Origin: Anodontia alba
Taxonomy: Eukaryota; Mollusca; Bivalvia; Lucinida; Lucinidae
Reading direction: 5' to 3'
Assembly: GCA_964016985.1 (NCBI GenBank)
Contig: OZ024821.1
Location: 89,766,093-89,830,092, forward strand
DNA length: 64,000 nt
Of the stretch, positions 42,753 to 53,980 are shown one piece after another; position 1 is the first letter of the stretch, and each line of letters starts with the position of its first letter. The notes beneath the pieces were generated by a model. It ran no database searches and was not told where the DNA came from. It saw nothing but the letters and a program-made list of their open reading frames with translations. A program made the position numbers and the translations under genes.

Positions 42753-42999
42753 CATATATAATATGACATTAGTCACCCAATATATCCCTTTCTTTGTTTC
42801 ACGGATATTTCTGAGGATGAGCATGGCTATCACTCGATAAATATTTCATGGTGAAAGACGATTACATATACTTTAATGAAACATAAAAAAAATCAACACC
42901 GTAAACATTATAGATAGAGCTAACCAGTCCATGAAAATAGCACAGTTTTACAAATCATCTCTTTTTAAAAGCAAACGATGTGTACATGGTAAACTTCTC

Positions 43000-43205
43000 A
43001 CGTGTGCCCAAATAATCTTGAAAAATGATTGTCATTAAAGTCAGTTCATAGCTAAATTTACTTTTTATCCCTTCTATATACGAACTGAATTCAGACCAGA
43101 CCATTCGGACGTATTTGTGGTAAACTCCACATGTGCCCAAATAATCCTGGATTGTCGATTCATAGCTAAACTTGTATACGAACTGCATTCAGAACAGACC
43201 ATTTA
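43000..43205. repeat. Two-unit tandem repeat, about 120-bp period
   Basis: TGTGCCCAAATAATC, GATTCATAGCTAAA, TATACGAACTG and ATTCAGAMCAGACCATT appear twice in the same order. Confidence 0.8.
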
Positions 43206-43309
43206 GTCATGCGTGAATAATTATACCCAGACAGTAACTGTTGAATCATAGATGTAATACATATCGTATATTGGTTACGTTTTTGCGTGCCAGGCCTATG
43301 GCGAGGCTT

Positions 43310-43440
43310 AACTCTTTCACTGCCTCAGGCGATAATAATAGGCTTTTGCAAACAGCGTAGATCCAGAAAAGACGGTTCATAATGAGCCGTCTCATTAGGA
43401 TCTACGCTGTTTGACATTCAGTATTTCAACTTTACATAGA
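43310..43440. mobile_element. piggyBac-type MITE, degraded
   Basis: GCAAACAGCGTAGATCCAGA and GGATCTACGCTGTTTG are inverted around GACGGTTCATAATGAGCCGTC, as in the 11378 family; TTAA is visible only on the left (TTAACTCTTTCACTGCC). Confidence 0.6.
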
Positions 43441-45094
43441 AAGTTTTCAATTGATAGTTTGTTAAAAACAAAAAAAAGCAGACGCCAAACGTAGTCTGAA
43501 ATTTGGCGCAGAAATTTTTAAGACATGGTTACCCTGATTGGTCATAAAGAATGCAATAATATTCAAACCATCAGCGATACAACCATATTACGTTTACGGA
43601 CAAGGAAGAAAGATATCAACCTGCTCATTCGGGTAGTTTGATGAGAGCCAATTTGCCACCAGACAGAAATAGTAGACACTATAAAATTCTTACTGAACAT
43701 AGGACACTGATTAATCGGGGGGAGGGGGGCGGAGGCTGATCTTGCCAATCGCTGTTCTCATATGGCTTAAGGGTACTTTTCTCATATTCTATTTCTGGTC
43801 GGAAAAATAGGGTTTGGTACATCATAGGAAATTACGCGCTATAGAAAGTTAAACCCTAGTTTTTGGAAAATATACATGTTCTTCCTCTGATAATTGTTAT
43901 CTGAAACAGGCAAAAGAGTAATATTCTGTGGCATGACGATTTATTTATATATTTTACGACTGATATGACCCAAACCAGTCTGAGACAGAATTGCAATCAA
44001 TCAACTGTATAAAATAACAAACCGTTAAATATAAACAATAATGGTCATAAACTTTTGTCGCTGAAAAGAAATATAAATGATATTTGGAATCTCTGAAAAA
44101 GAGAAATTCTTGGGAAAAAAAAGCAAACAGTAGACGAGTTAGTTGAATCTGTTAACGAGAGATACTGTAGTGAAATACCTCCCACCCACCTAGCAAAAAA
44201 GGACATGAAATGTTAAAGGCGACTTTAGGTGCCAAATTTGATATAACAAGCGTTACGGAAATAAGTTGATATGTCGGGATTAAATTTTTATCATAACAGT
44301 CAAAGACTGAATAGCGAACAGCTTGATAAGCTGGCTATAACTGCCTTAACTGGATCTTCGCTGATGAATAACACCAACATTTGTTTCCTATGATTGAAAA
44401 ATGTTCATGCATCCATCTGTACCTGAAAATAAGTTTGACTTGAGGCGATACTATATATTTCAAGCGTTGGTTCCGCAAAGGTTTACCAGACTTAAAAAAT
44501 TAATGGCTTTCATCTCCTTGTGTCAATTTCGCCTGGAATGTGCCTAACGTTTAACAAATTATTTCTGTCAGAGTGATTTCAGTTACTGAAGCAATCATTA
44601 ATAGGGATGGTCTTTAATTTTCATTTCTTTGTTTTTAAGTCAGGTGTCAGATAGCTAGGCAGATCGCTAATGACTGATGACGTGTTATTTATCGCTATCG
44701 TTTGGGAAATGAAAAGCGGTCTTTAAAATATATACGCTCTGCTAACACTTAGGTCGGCCTGCGCATCGGCATGTCAGATTAAGGTTTCTGTCTTCCGTTG
44801 GATACTGTAGAAAGTATTAACGCATCTTTTGCAAGTTATATGACGTAGCACAAACGTGCGTTTGGAATGACCCCTATTTTCCGACATGAATGTATACGTA
44901 TGGGTCTATTTGTTGCTGTTCTAGATATGATGACATGATTCCACTGCACCACTTTTTCCCAACAGAAACATAGGGATAGCCCATTTGTCTTAGACTGAGG
45001 TAATAAAAGTAAGATGCAAAATATAGATTGCCGTATATAAAACTATTTTTAACCTATCTGAAAAGAAAACAGAGTATTTTATTGGATATGAGGT
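43441..45094. other. No gene recognised
   Basis: Long unassigned stretch. Open frames are under 65 codons. A GGCCTGCGCATCGGCATGTC trace near 44757 belongs to the GCGCCC foldback group. Confidence 0.4.
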
Positions 45095-45385
45095 TAGTAT
45101 GAACATAATTCCGCTCTGTCTACGCAAGTGGGGGAAACAACTTCTGTGACTTCTTGCTGGCTGTCCTGCCTGAAAACTGAAACCGCGTCTATTCCAAAAG
45201 TAAAATATGTACCCACAAAGGTAAAAATGTATTTTCTTTTACTGTTGACATATACTTGAAGATACCCAGGAAATGCCACAATCACAAAGCAGTGCCCTCT
45301 AGAGGCACCAAAAGAAGGAAAGATGAGGAACAAATAAGGACAACACAAAGACCACATATGAAATCACAGACCCACAAAGAAAGAA
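45095..45385 (-). repeat. Dispersed repeat R1, most complete reverse copy
   Basis: GATACCCAGGAAATGCCACA, CCCTCTAGAGGCACCAAAAG, GGAACAAATAAGGACAACAC and CACATATGAAATCACAGACC give the R1 body on the reverse strand. It is interrupted at AAGAAC|CCCAATAAGC by the palindromic MITE at 45386 and resumes at 45495. Confidence 0.65.
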
Positions 45386-45494
45386 CCCCAATAAGCATTC
45401 TTTATAAATCTATAGCGGGTCGTTATCGGCCGGTCAGGATAGCTGACGGGCCGATAACGGCCCGCTATAGATTTATAAAAAATGCTAGCAGGGG
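45386..45494. mobile_element. CCCAG palindromic MITE, copy 2
   Basis: Palindrome with the TATAAATCTATAGCGGGTCG / GTTATCGG version of the arms; axis GATAG. Inserted in R1. Confidence 0.85.
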
Positions 45495-45720
45495 CTGCCA
45501 CAGAAGAACCGCCTTGGAATGGTCTGTAGGAAAACTACTAGGGTCTTAAACCAGTTTTACCCGCGCGATACCTCACCCTTATCTTCTGATACAGCTCCAA
45601 ACAGTACAAAAGTAAATACACAAAGAAAACAGAAAGCAAAATGAAGAATATGACCACAATGCTTTCATCACAACATGAAAATAGTCAGCAAAGTGGACAG
45701 CCGTATAGCGGGAGTCCAGA
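45495..45720 (-). repeat. R1 continuation, reverse
   Basis: GCTGCCACAGAAGAACCGCC and GGAATGGTCTGTAGGAAAAC then CCGCGCGATACCTCACCCTT are the complement of R-family 5' blocks. Confidence 0.6.
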
Positions 45721-45728
45721 ATGCTAGA

Positions 45729-45995
45729 CATTACGAAAACAAGCCTATATAATGTTGACTCCCTTAAACCCCATTTTTATATAGTAAAAACTGGGGTTTA
45801 CAGGGTAAACATTATTTTTCTTATTTCTGCTCAAAAACATAGATTGTGGGTACTCGTTAGAGGCGGCTCTAACGAGTACTACAATCCATGTTTTGAGCAG
45901 CAATGTGAACTAAAAATATCAGAACTTTTATCTGAAATTTTCTTTTTTTGGTGGTAAAATTTTCAGTATATTTGAATAGGCTTATTTTCGTTATG
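45729..45995 (-). mobile_element. CATYACG-family MITE with apex deletion
   Basis: CTCGTTAG is followed by AGGCGGCTCTAACGAG, about 13 bases missing at the apex. Flanks A/A. Confidence 0.92.
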
Positions 45996-46491
45996 ATTAC
46001 TGTAGGCCCATTTTCAATAATGAAGCAAAACAATTTTAATAGAGTAGTCCCCTCCCTGACACTATCCATTAATAGATTAAACCAGAAAACATTGTTTTAG
46101 TTATTGTCATCACTGTTGGTTGTTTAAAGTGCTGTAAAACATACCCAGGTGTTGAAATAAAATGTGTTTAAACTGCGTGTATCATTCAATTCTGAGAATC
46201 ACGAAAATACAATCTATGCTCCGTTATATAAAACAGAAGTATTCTAACCTGTGTACCTTTTAACATCTAAATCACTCATTTACAAATATGTGGTATTGTT
46301 TTCTTATATTTCACAGAAAATAAGGCATCCAAATAATTGTAAATTTGAAAAAAAAAAAATATTTCAAAATATCGTCTGCCATAAACACTAGACTGAAAAG
46401 TTTAGCTCAATTTCTGGGTAGCCCTACAAATTAAAAACGTTGAATCTGCTGGCTACGAATTTATGTCTATATGTTTGTTCCATCATGTTAA
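45996..46491. other. No gene recognised
   Basis: AT-rich, unassigned. Confidence 0.4.
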
Positions 46492-46598
46492 CCCAGTCAG
46501 CATTCTACGTAAATCTATATCGGGCCGTCATCGGCCCGTCAGGGTAGCTGACGGGCCGATGACGGCCCGATGTAGATTTACGTAGTATGCTAGCTGGG
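46492..46598. mobile_element. CCCAG palindromic MITE, copy 3
   Basis: CCCAGTCAGCATTCTACGTA version of the arms with GTCATCGGCCCGTCAG; axis GGTAG. Preceded by TTAA on the left only. Confidence 0.88.
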
Positions 46599-46758
46599 AA
46601 ATGCCTTTTTCTTGTTTTCTTTTTGTCTGTCCTATCAAGCTTTGTGATCAGCTCCCATGTGGAGGAGTGGACTGGTTGTTTGACTAGTTGCTAGTCGTGT
46701 AGCTATATGTTCTGACTGTGGATAATTTATAGCTCCAGATGCGAGGAGCGACGTTTCT

Positions 46759-47036
46759 CATTACGAAAACAAGCCGATTCAAACATACTGCAAATTTTAT
46801 CACCAAAAAATGAAAATTTTCAAATGAAAAATTCTGATAATTTTCCTGTTTCAGCTCAAAACATAGATTGTGGGTACTCGTTAGAACCGCCTCGACGAGG
46901 CGGTTCTAACGAGTACCCACAATCTATGTTTTGAGCAGAAATAAGAAAAATAATGTATACCCCTGTAAACCCCAGTTTTACTATATAAAAGTGGGGTTTA
47001 AGGGGGTCAAAATTATATAGGCATGTTTTCGTGATG
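46759..47036 (+). mobile_element. CATYACG-family MITE, complete
   Basis: Essentially perfect central palindrome, apex CCTCGACGAGG. Flanks T/T. Confidence 0.95.
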
Positions 47037-47037
47037 T

Positions 47038-47150
47038 TTTTCTTATTTGTCCACACTGTCATATATTATAGGCACTCGCGCCTTGCAAGGCGTTTATGAT
47101 AATTTCCCACAACATATATTGTTCTTTGTGGACAAATAAGAATAATGTCA
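47038..47150. repeat. Distinct palindrome with CTTATTTGTCCACA arms
   Basis: TTCTTATTTGTCCACA pairs with TGTGGACAAATAAGAA. The apex CGCCTTGCAAGGCG resembles the CGCCTC apex of the CATYACG family, but the outer arms differ. It directly follows the MITE ending at 47036. Confidence 0.7.
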
Positions 47151-47407
47151 ACATTCTCTTATCTGCATTTTGTGTGCCTACCTTAATCGCTTACAGAATC
47201 ATTGCATACTGCAGAATATATCGCCTGAGCGCGGAATGTATATCTGGACCTTTATGATTCCCATGTGACATTAATGCCTTTCTAAGATGTAGCCTAAGTA
47301 ATTCATTTATCCATTGCTTATATATAATTTGAATTACGGTATTTACCCTTTATATTCGGATACATGGGCGCCTTAGAATGCTTATTTTAGACTTTAATCA
47401 AGCCATT

Positions 47408-47672
47408 TATCACGAAAACATACCTATATAATTTTGACTCCTTTAAACCCCGCTCTTAAATAGTAAAACTGGGGTTTATAGTGCATACATTATTTTGCTT
47501 ATTTCTGCTCAAAAACATAGATTGTGGGTATTCGTTAGAAGGCGGTTCTAACGAGTACCAACAAACAATGTTTTGAGCAGAAATATGAAAACTAACAGAA
47601 TTTTTATATGAAACATGTCAGTTTTTGGTGATGAAATTTTCAATATATTTGAAAAGGCGTGTTTTCGTAATG
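47408..47672 (-). mobile_element. CATYACG-family MITE with apex deletion
   Basis: GTATTCGTTAGAA jumps to GGCGGTTCTAACGAG. First terminal base changed (TATCACG). Flanks T/T. Confidence 0.92.
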
Positions 47673-47783
47673 TTACTACCTTTGTATTCCCGGAAACGTG
47701 AGGAGCTATTGAACGTCTGCAAGAAGGCCTATATACATGTTGTTGTGCCTAAAGTCTGATGGCTGAGTGAAAAATAGTGTACA

Positions 47784-47891
47784 ACCCAGCTAGCATTCTA
47801 CGTAAATCTACATCGGGCCGTCATCGGCCCGTCAGCTACCCTGACGGGCCGATGACGGCCCGATATAGATTTACGTAGAATGCTGACTGGG
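47784..47891. mobile_element. CCCAG palindromic MITE, copy 4
   Basis: Same arm version as copy 3 (CTACGTAAATCTACATCGGG, GTCATCGGCCCGTCAG); axis CTACC. Confidence 0.88.
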
Positions 47892-48589
47892 AACGCGTTC
47901 TGTTAGTGAGATCCGTGTCTACGTTGTCGGTTAGCTCAGGCATGTCCGTGTACTTAGGGTAAATCAGGTACATACTCCTTGCTGAAAATGCGCAACCTAT
48001 TCAATATATATGTAGGTTGAGCGTTTCAAATAAATGGCATTTAAATATCAGAATAACATTTATCGATATAGTTTGAAACGAACATGACAGATTCAACTGG
48101 TGAGAATAAATGTGCCAGTACAGCAAAAGAAATTACTGCCTTTTTAAACCTCCTGTTAAAACTCTACTGACAACATGTCACGGTTTACACGGTTAGTATT
48201 TCGTGAGAGATGTTGGCCTCATACTAACTGACATACAAGATTATAAGGGAAATACATACACCTTCAGGGGATACGACTCTTTCAAAATTGCTTTTGTCTC
48301 CCTTCTGAAAAGAGGTCTTCTTTACAGTGCTTGCTATGCAAGAAGGCAAACAAGAAGTCATAAAAGTTGTCTCCATTGTTAAATGTAACGGAAAATCTGT
48401 TAAGTATATCAAGTATTCCTGACAGTACATGTATTGCACAGATAGCTAGATAAACTGACACTGTTACCGATGGTTCAGGATTTATGATTTATTTCCATTT
48501 AACACGTGCACATCCATCGCATGAATGCCTCAGATTCAATGACGGCCTGTTTTGTAAAACAAAACCAGTGGGTTGGGGCTTTACGATTT

Positions 48590-49139
48590 GTCTTTAGCTT
48601 GGCCCGCCGTGGTTCAACTATTGGCTTCCATTTACGCTGTCACACAGTAGAAGTAGCCATGAGTACTCGTCTTTGTTCATCATAACGATGAATTTGATTT
48701 TTGTGTTTTCGCGTTGGTGCGTTGGCTAGGTTGGGAGCCATTGTGCGGGCCGGGTTTTTGTGTTTTTCTGTATTAAGAGTTGCATCAGGGCTCAGGATGG
48801 GTTTGGCTGGCCGTGGGGGAGCTTTGGGCCCCAGTGGTTTGTTCTGCTAGCCGTTCTGGGGCGGTGGTCCCGGTGTTGGTCTTGCTCTTTGTTGTTTTGT
48901 GGTTTGTTCTGCGAGGCGGTTTGTTTTATGTTTTGCATTGTGTTGTTTTGTTCTTGTGTCTTTCGGTCCTTTTGGCGTTGTGGTTGCCTGGCTTGGGGTG
49001 GTGGATGGTCTGGTACTTTTTGTGCGTTGTTCGATTTGCGCTTGTTTGGTTTTGTCTGTTTCCTCTTCCTCTAAGTGTCTGGGATGGGTTGCAGTTTGTG
49101 ATTGTGGCACTCCCTGGACTTTTCTCTTACCCTTTTTGT
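48590..49139 (+). repeat. R2 dispersed repeat, type B (A-to-G shifted)
   Basis: Homologous along its whole length to 15416-15970 but from about 48700 onward carries G where type A carries A at many positions, for example TGGGGGAGCTTTGGGCC against TAAAAGTGCTTTAAACC. Long open frames on both strands (Gly/Val/Phe-rich forward; Lys/Thr/Pro-rich reverse) follow from the skewed composition; I do not call genes. It lies 150 bp from an inverted type A copy. Confidence 0.8.
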
Positions 49140-49288
49140 TCATAACTTCTTACTTCCCCCTTGTACTACAATTCAGTACTTTTATAAAGGAATTTAGATT
49201 GGGAGGGTACCTTAAGTCTATGATAGATAAAGTAGTGCTATTTATGACTGTGTTTAAAACCTTAGAAGCAATTTATGAAAAAAAAAAG

Positions 49289-49858
49289 GTAAGAGAAAAG
49301 TCCAGGGAGTGCCACAATTACAAACCCCAGCCCTTCCCAAACCCCAAGAGGAAGAGGAAACCGACAAATCTAAACAAGCACAAACCGAACAAACGTACGA
49401 AAAGCACTAAGATTAGCTCTCTCTTCCCCAAGCGAGGTAATCGCAATACTAAAAGGACTAAAAACCCCATTAACAAAATGACACACGGAAAAACATACAA
49501 CAAATCGCCTCGTAGAATAAACCACAAAGCAATAAAGAGTAAGACTAACACCGGAACCACCACCTTAGAACGGTCAGTAGAGCAAACCACCGGGGGGTTT
49601 AAAGCACTTTTACAGCTAGCTTACTTCACACTGGGTCCCGATGCTACTCTTAATACAGAAATACATAAAAATTCGGTTCCCATAAAGGCTCCCAACTCAG
49701 TCAATGCATCAAAGCGAAAACATAAAAATCAAATTAATCCCTATAATAAACAAAGACGAGTACTCATGGCTAATTCTACTGTATGCCAGAGTAAATGAAA
49801 ACCAATGGTTGAACCACGGCGGGCCAAGCCAAAGACATATCGTCAAGCCCCAACCCAC
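49289..49858 (-). repeat. R2 dispersed repeat, type A, copy 2
   Basis: Reverse complement nearly identical to 15416-15970. A forward frame of about 170 codons runs through it (HNYKPQPFPNPKRKRKPTNL and on) but is Lys/Asn-rich, starts in unrelated sequence and is broken in the other type A copy, so it is probably fortuitous. Forms an inverted repeat with 48590-49139. Confidence 0.8.
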
Positions 49859-49944
49859 TGGTTAAAGTTTTACGTAGAGGCCGTCATTGAGTCTGAGGCC
49901 CGAACCTTTTTGCGCTTAAAGCCGTATTGCAACATGCTCTTCAA

Positions 49945-50130
49945 CCGTCCCATAAAATGGACATTAGCAAACAGTGTAGACACAGATCAGGGTCTACATT
50001 ATTTGCATTTAGGACAAGAATTTGTATAAAACATGGTAATAATAACACATAACCAGACACGCCTAATATTGAAATGAATCGGCCCAAAGACTTAAGCTAG
50101 AAGAGTCCACTCGGCATTAAAATTTATAAA
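49945..50130. mobile_element. piggyBac-type MITE, degraded
   Basis: AGCAAACAGTGTAGACACAG, ATCAGGGTCTACATTATTTGC, then AACACATAACCAGACACGCC and CCACTCGGCATTAAAATT parallel 19028-19238, including its non-palindromic right part. The hairpin has been shortened. Confidence 0.6.
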
Positions 50131-50149
50131 AGAAGATTTATACATTAAC

Positions 50150-51480
50150 GCGTTTATAACTCAAATAACTGTACATTTACTTTTGTTCCGAATATCAAAT
50201 TTGGTAAATGTACCGTACAGATCACCAAAAGCAATAAGAGCACAGTTTTCTTTTTCAGATAACTTGGATACATCGTCAACGAAAAGCTTAACTAAAAGAG
50301 GAGACAGTACATCCTTGTTTGACACCTATGTTGGATATGAAAGTATCAGTCAGACCTGAATGTAGTCTGACATAGTATTGGACCTCAGAATACATGTCCT
50401 TAAGAATATTATATAGCCTTCCATGTACCCCGTTTTTCAATAACTTATAGAATAAAGCCTCCTTCCAAACCGAGTCAAAAGCTTCTAGTAGATGTACAAA
50501 TCAAGTGTACAAATAGTTTTTATTTTATATCTACAACGTTTATCAATAATGGAATTGAGTATATAAACATGATCAGAAGGTCTGTAAGATTCCTAAAATC
50601 AATCTGGTGGTCTACAATTATATTTTTATCAATAATATAGTTAGAAAAATATCTTGAAAATAATTTACTTGGAAACTTGATATAGAAATACCTCTATAGT
50701 TTGCAGGATCATTTTCAGATAGTGGCTGTACAAAGCTTTCAGACCACTGACTTTGGTAATGACTAGCTTCATAAATAAGATTAAACAGTTAACATATACA
50801 GTGTAACATGCTGGAAATCAAATGTTTTAGCTCTTCATTACTGATACAATCATATATCCAACCCTAAAATTAGTCTTTAAACTTTTATTTCATTCCTGAT
50901 TTCCTTCAAGGTAATATGTTCATTAAAGTCATGACCAGAAGCCAGAGTCGCATATCTAGCCTCCGGAATAGGTGTCTTTTCGATAGAGTCAACATTCATT
51001 AAACTACTAAAATATTGAAACCATGCCTCAAGAGCAATATTTGAACTCTGATCACTGACAGGAGTATCATTACTTTAACATTATTTAATAACTTCCCAAA
51101 ACGATTTAGAGTCATTTTTTCTAAATCCAATGGTGAATTTAGAAGTCTTTACCTATACTGCCATTGTATCGTCCTAATCAACTGTTTATACTGCTTACGA
51201 AGTGTATAATAGTACTGGAGTTTACCAGGAATACTATAAACAGTTTGATAGACTTCGAGCAGTACTTTTGAGATATCACAATTTTGATCAAACCATATCT
51301 TTTTCCTCTTTGAAGACTTTCACAAGTGTATGTAATGTGCGCTCTCTCTCCCAACTAACAAGATATTATATTTAAAATTATCAGAGCTTTATACTGACGT
51401 ACTCCATCTACCTTTGTTTTAACTCAGTAATAGCCAGTCATTAAATAATGTATGGACCATTTACTCTTGGAGTGACATAT
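50150..51480 (-). pseudogene. Decayed non-LTR retrotransposon reverse transcriptase, second type
   Basis: Reverse-strand frames, broken by stops and shifts, give in order: EAWFQYFSSLMN and ARYATLASGHDFNEHITLKE (N-terminal to RT), SESFVQPLSENDPANYRGIS (RT block 1), DKNIIVDHQIDFR, an AFDSVWKEALFYKLLKNGVH-like block (motif A), VRLHSGLTDTFISN with VKQGC (motif B), and LFVDDVSKLS (the catalytic xxDD box). The upstream part has DSKSFWEVI. Order and motifs are those of a LINE RT; it is a different lineage from 2898-4310. Shared ends were not found. Confidence 0.85.
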
Positions 51481-52612
51481 GTTATTAATGAAGAGTAGGG
51501 GGAACGGATGTTCTGAGTTTAATTCCGCCATTTTTTCCAAAAGATTCTCATTTTGTAAATTTTCATAGTTTTCCTGCACGCTAATTTTCCTGTGTAAAGG
51601 AATCTATCTCGTAAGGGAGGAACGCATTTTTCCCTTTTAGAGTAGATTCGTTTTTAGAAGTGGACAAACAATTTTCCAGTTGTTTACCTTGAAAATGCAT
51701 CTCTTCCCCTTAGGCAGACACCAAATGATTAAAAGAAACACGCTCTCCTTTGAAACTACTTAAATAAAAACGGATATTGATAGAAAAGGCCATTTATACA
51801 ACAGACCATGTCAACGGTACCAAAAAACACTAAAAGAGACGGGTTTAAGAGACAGTGGCAATATAAAACAACACTCATTATATTCTTTGAAAAGAGAACC
51901 ACTAAACTGAAGGAAAACGCAACAGAATCATCGCCTATCAGTAAACAAATACAAAATGGTTTAGGGATTGGGGATCTTAGACTTGTTTTTTTTATAACGA
52001 GCACTCAACCTCTTCCTGAGTCTGCCGAAAACCGAAATCCATATGTGAAACTAAAAGGGATTACCATAACGCAAGTATGGAAAGGCAACAAATATCATTC
52101 TCGGTTGACTCTGTGAGAACCAAATTATATTTGTAAGTAGGAGATGCGTCAGAATAGAAGGTGAGTTTTCACGTGAGTATAGCTGCTTTAAGCAGCCAAG
52201 TAGTTATTCTACTGAAAGTTTCAATGCGGCTTCTATGTAGCAGTTCTTCCTTATCCACCTTTTTTATTATTTAATTTTCAGAGAAAATAAGGTCAGACGA
52301 TTCACATAAAACGTCAAGCCATATTTTCTCTGAAAAACAAATGTTTTATAACGTCGTCTGCTGCAGCTCTGACTGGTGCTTAAAAGATTTAATCTGGTCC
52401 AGCTTGAAACACTATCTGTAATAAATATGCGTCTTCTTTTCTTTATTTCAGATGTTCTTGAAATACTGAAACATTCGTGACATGTCACACTTTCAATGTC
52501 GTGCTAATTTTTAAGATTGTTACGTTAAACGCTTTCTAACTAGATAAACGGTCCATTAATGTCTGTAAATGTCTTTCGTGTAAAATGTAAATGCGTTTCC
52601 TCTGTTACGTCA
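51481..52612. other. No gene recognised
   Basis: 51585-51720 is a dispersed TTTTAGAGTAGATTCGTTTT block. 52271-52335 is a hairpin with TTTTCAGAGAAAATA and its complement. The ORF at 51808-52116 (102 codons) is Lys/Thr-rich and has no recognisable domain. Confidence 0.4.
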
Positions 52613-52826
52613 TTAACCCTAATCCTGCTGTTCACGACAACCTCTACATTTGCAAACAGTGTAGATCCAGATCAGATGGCTTCTGAAGAAGCCATCTGAT
52701 CAGGATCTACACTGTTGTGCCATTCAGTTTATGAATTTAAAGGAAAACATTATATGGTGTAATCTGATTGGCTGATAGTTAGAAATGGGTGTGGCTAATT
52801 AAATTATTCAGCAGGATAAGAGTTAA
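52613..52826. mobile_element. piggyBac-type MITE with TTAA duplication
   Basis: Element 52617-52822 between TTAA at 52613-52616 and 52823-52826. Ends CCCTAATCCTGCTG and CAGCAGGATAAGAG. Palindrome GTGTAGATCCAGATCAGATG...CATCTGATCAGGATCTACAC. Confidence 0.82.
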
Positions 52827-53223
52827 AGCTTTTGATTAATTTATTGCGTGTACACAGACTAATGGGATAATATCATTTGATACCCTCAAATGTCTCTGAT
52901 CGTATTTTGAAAATTTACTGATGAACGATAGAGCTGCCATCTGATGATGCAAGTTTAGAAAATATATATAAAAATATCAGTCGTTTACATGACCACAAAA
53001 CATTACTGCGGCATCGTGTCATGTTAAAGAGCGCATGCCCAGATCAGACTATGCATATAGCAGTTTGGTTAGTACATGCACAGGTTCCATATCAAGCCAT
53101 AAATGGACAAGAATTCGTCAAAAAGTACTGCTCAAGAAGAAAATGAGCATCCTGGATGAAAGATTTTGTTGTGCTTTGAGACAAATTTCGCCCAGTTCCT
53201 CTCCGATTCAGAATGCAGAATGT

Positions 53224-53414
53224 TTAACCTATTTACCTCAACTTATTGGACCAGTCCATTTCCAGTTTAAGGGATGTCTGGTCAGTTTTTATTATTGCCA
53301 TGATTTATAGGAATGCCTGTAATTTATGCAAACAGTGTAAAGCTTGATCAGACGCCGCTGGTCTACACTGTTTGCCAACGTCCCTTTATGGGACGCTAGG
53401 CACAAATGAGTCAA
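53224..53414. mobile_element. piggyBac-type MITE, right TTAA mutated
   Basis: TTAA at 53224-53227, then CCTATTTACCTC. The right end CTAGGCACAAATGAG is followed by TCAA. Interior GCAAACAGTGTAAAGC...GGTCTACACTGTTTGCC with a shortened palindrome. An open frame at 53035-53310 overlaps it and is not supported. Confidence 0.65.
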
Positions 53415-53728
53415 GAGCAAACACAGACAATCTCGCTAGATAAGAGCGTTTACATTGCTTGTGTGTTTGTTAATCGCTGATGAGTCAAATCTTTGCTCTG
53501 AAGAGTCCGCCACTAGGCATGCAAGCTATATCTCAAGATTTTAGCCGAACTGGCAATGTAAATGTTGCTCTGGCACTGCGTTTCCTTCCTTGTTGCTGGG
53601 TTACACGCAGTCTCTGGTCTTCAAAGGCAAATGGATACTTTCTGATGAACAAATCCTTGTTACACGCTGTTGAGCATTATTCTCCTCAGAACCGGACGAT
53701 TTAATAAAGTCCCTCACGGAAGCTTTCA

Positions 53729-53819
53729 GATATGAAAAATATCAGAATTTTTATCTGAAAATTTTCAGTTTTTAGTGGTGAATTTTTCAACATATTTGAA
53801 TAGGCTTGTTTTCGTAATG
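53729..53819 (-). mobile_element. CATYACG-family MITE, left-arm remnant
   Basis: Only AATATGAAAAATATCAG-type sequence through the terminus GTTTTCGTAATG remains; palindrome and right arm are absent. Confidence 0.88.
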
Positions 53820-53865
53820 CTTTACTTTGTTTCATCACAGTGGTTTTGATTATATGTCACTGTGA

Positions 53866-53980
53866 TGCTCCAAAGATGAGATAGTGGAACCCTATGTGGA
53901 TCGAACATATATTTGTAATTTGGAATTGCATTGGAATTAAGGGTGAGGTTTTGCGTATAAAAGTGCTTGCGGAATGGCGA
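53866..53980 (+). repeat. R1-related fragment
   Basis: GTCACTGTGATGCTCCAAAG, ATTTGTAATTTGGAATTGC and ATTAAGGGTGAGGTTTTGCG match 16095-16215. Confidence 0.6.

Larger units (their letters stand above)
47340..47972. mobile_element. ATTTACCCT-end foldback containing two nested MITEs
   Basis: GTATTTACCCTTTATATTCGG near the left and CCGTGTACTTAGGGTAAATC near the right match the ends of 24548-24718. Inside are a CATYACG copy (47408-47672) and a CCCAG palindrome (47784-47891). Confidence 0.6.

Noticed and set aside
46488..46602. TTAA target duplication for the CCCAG palindromes
   Set aside because: TTAA is present only on the left of one copy; the other three copies lack it, so no target duplication is claimed.
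48899..49798. A 299-codon open frame across the inverted R2 pair
   Set aside because: It joins the forward strand of one repeat, the spacer and the reverse strand of the other; the halves have opposite composition bias and no domain.
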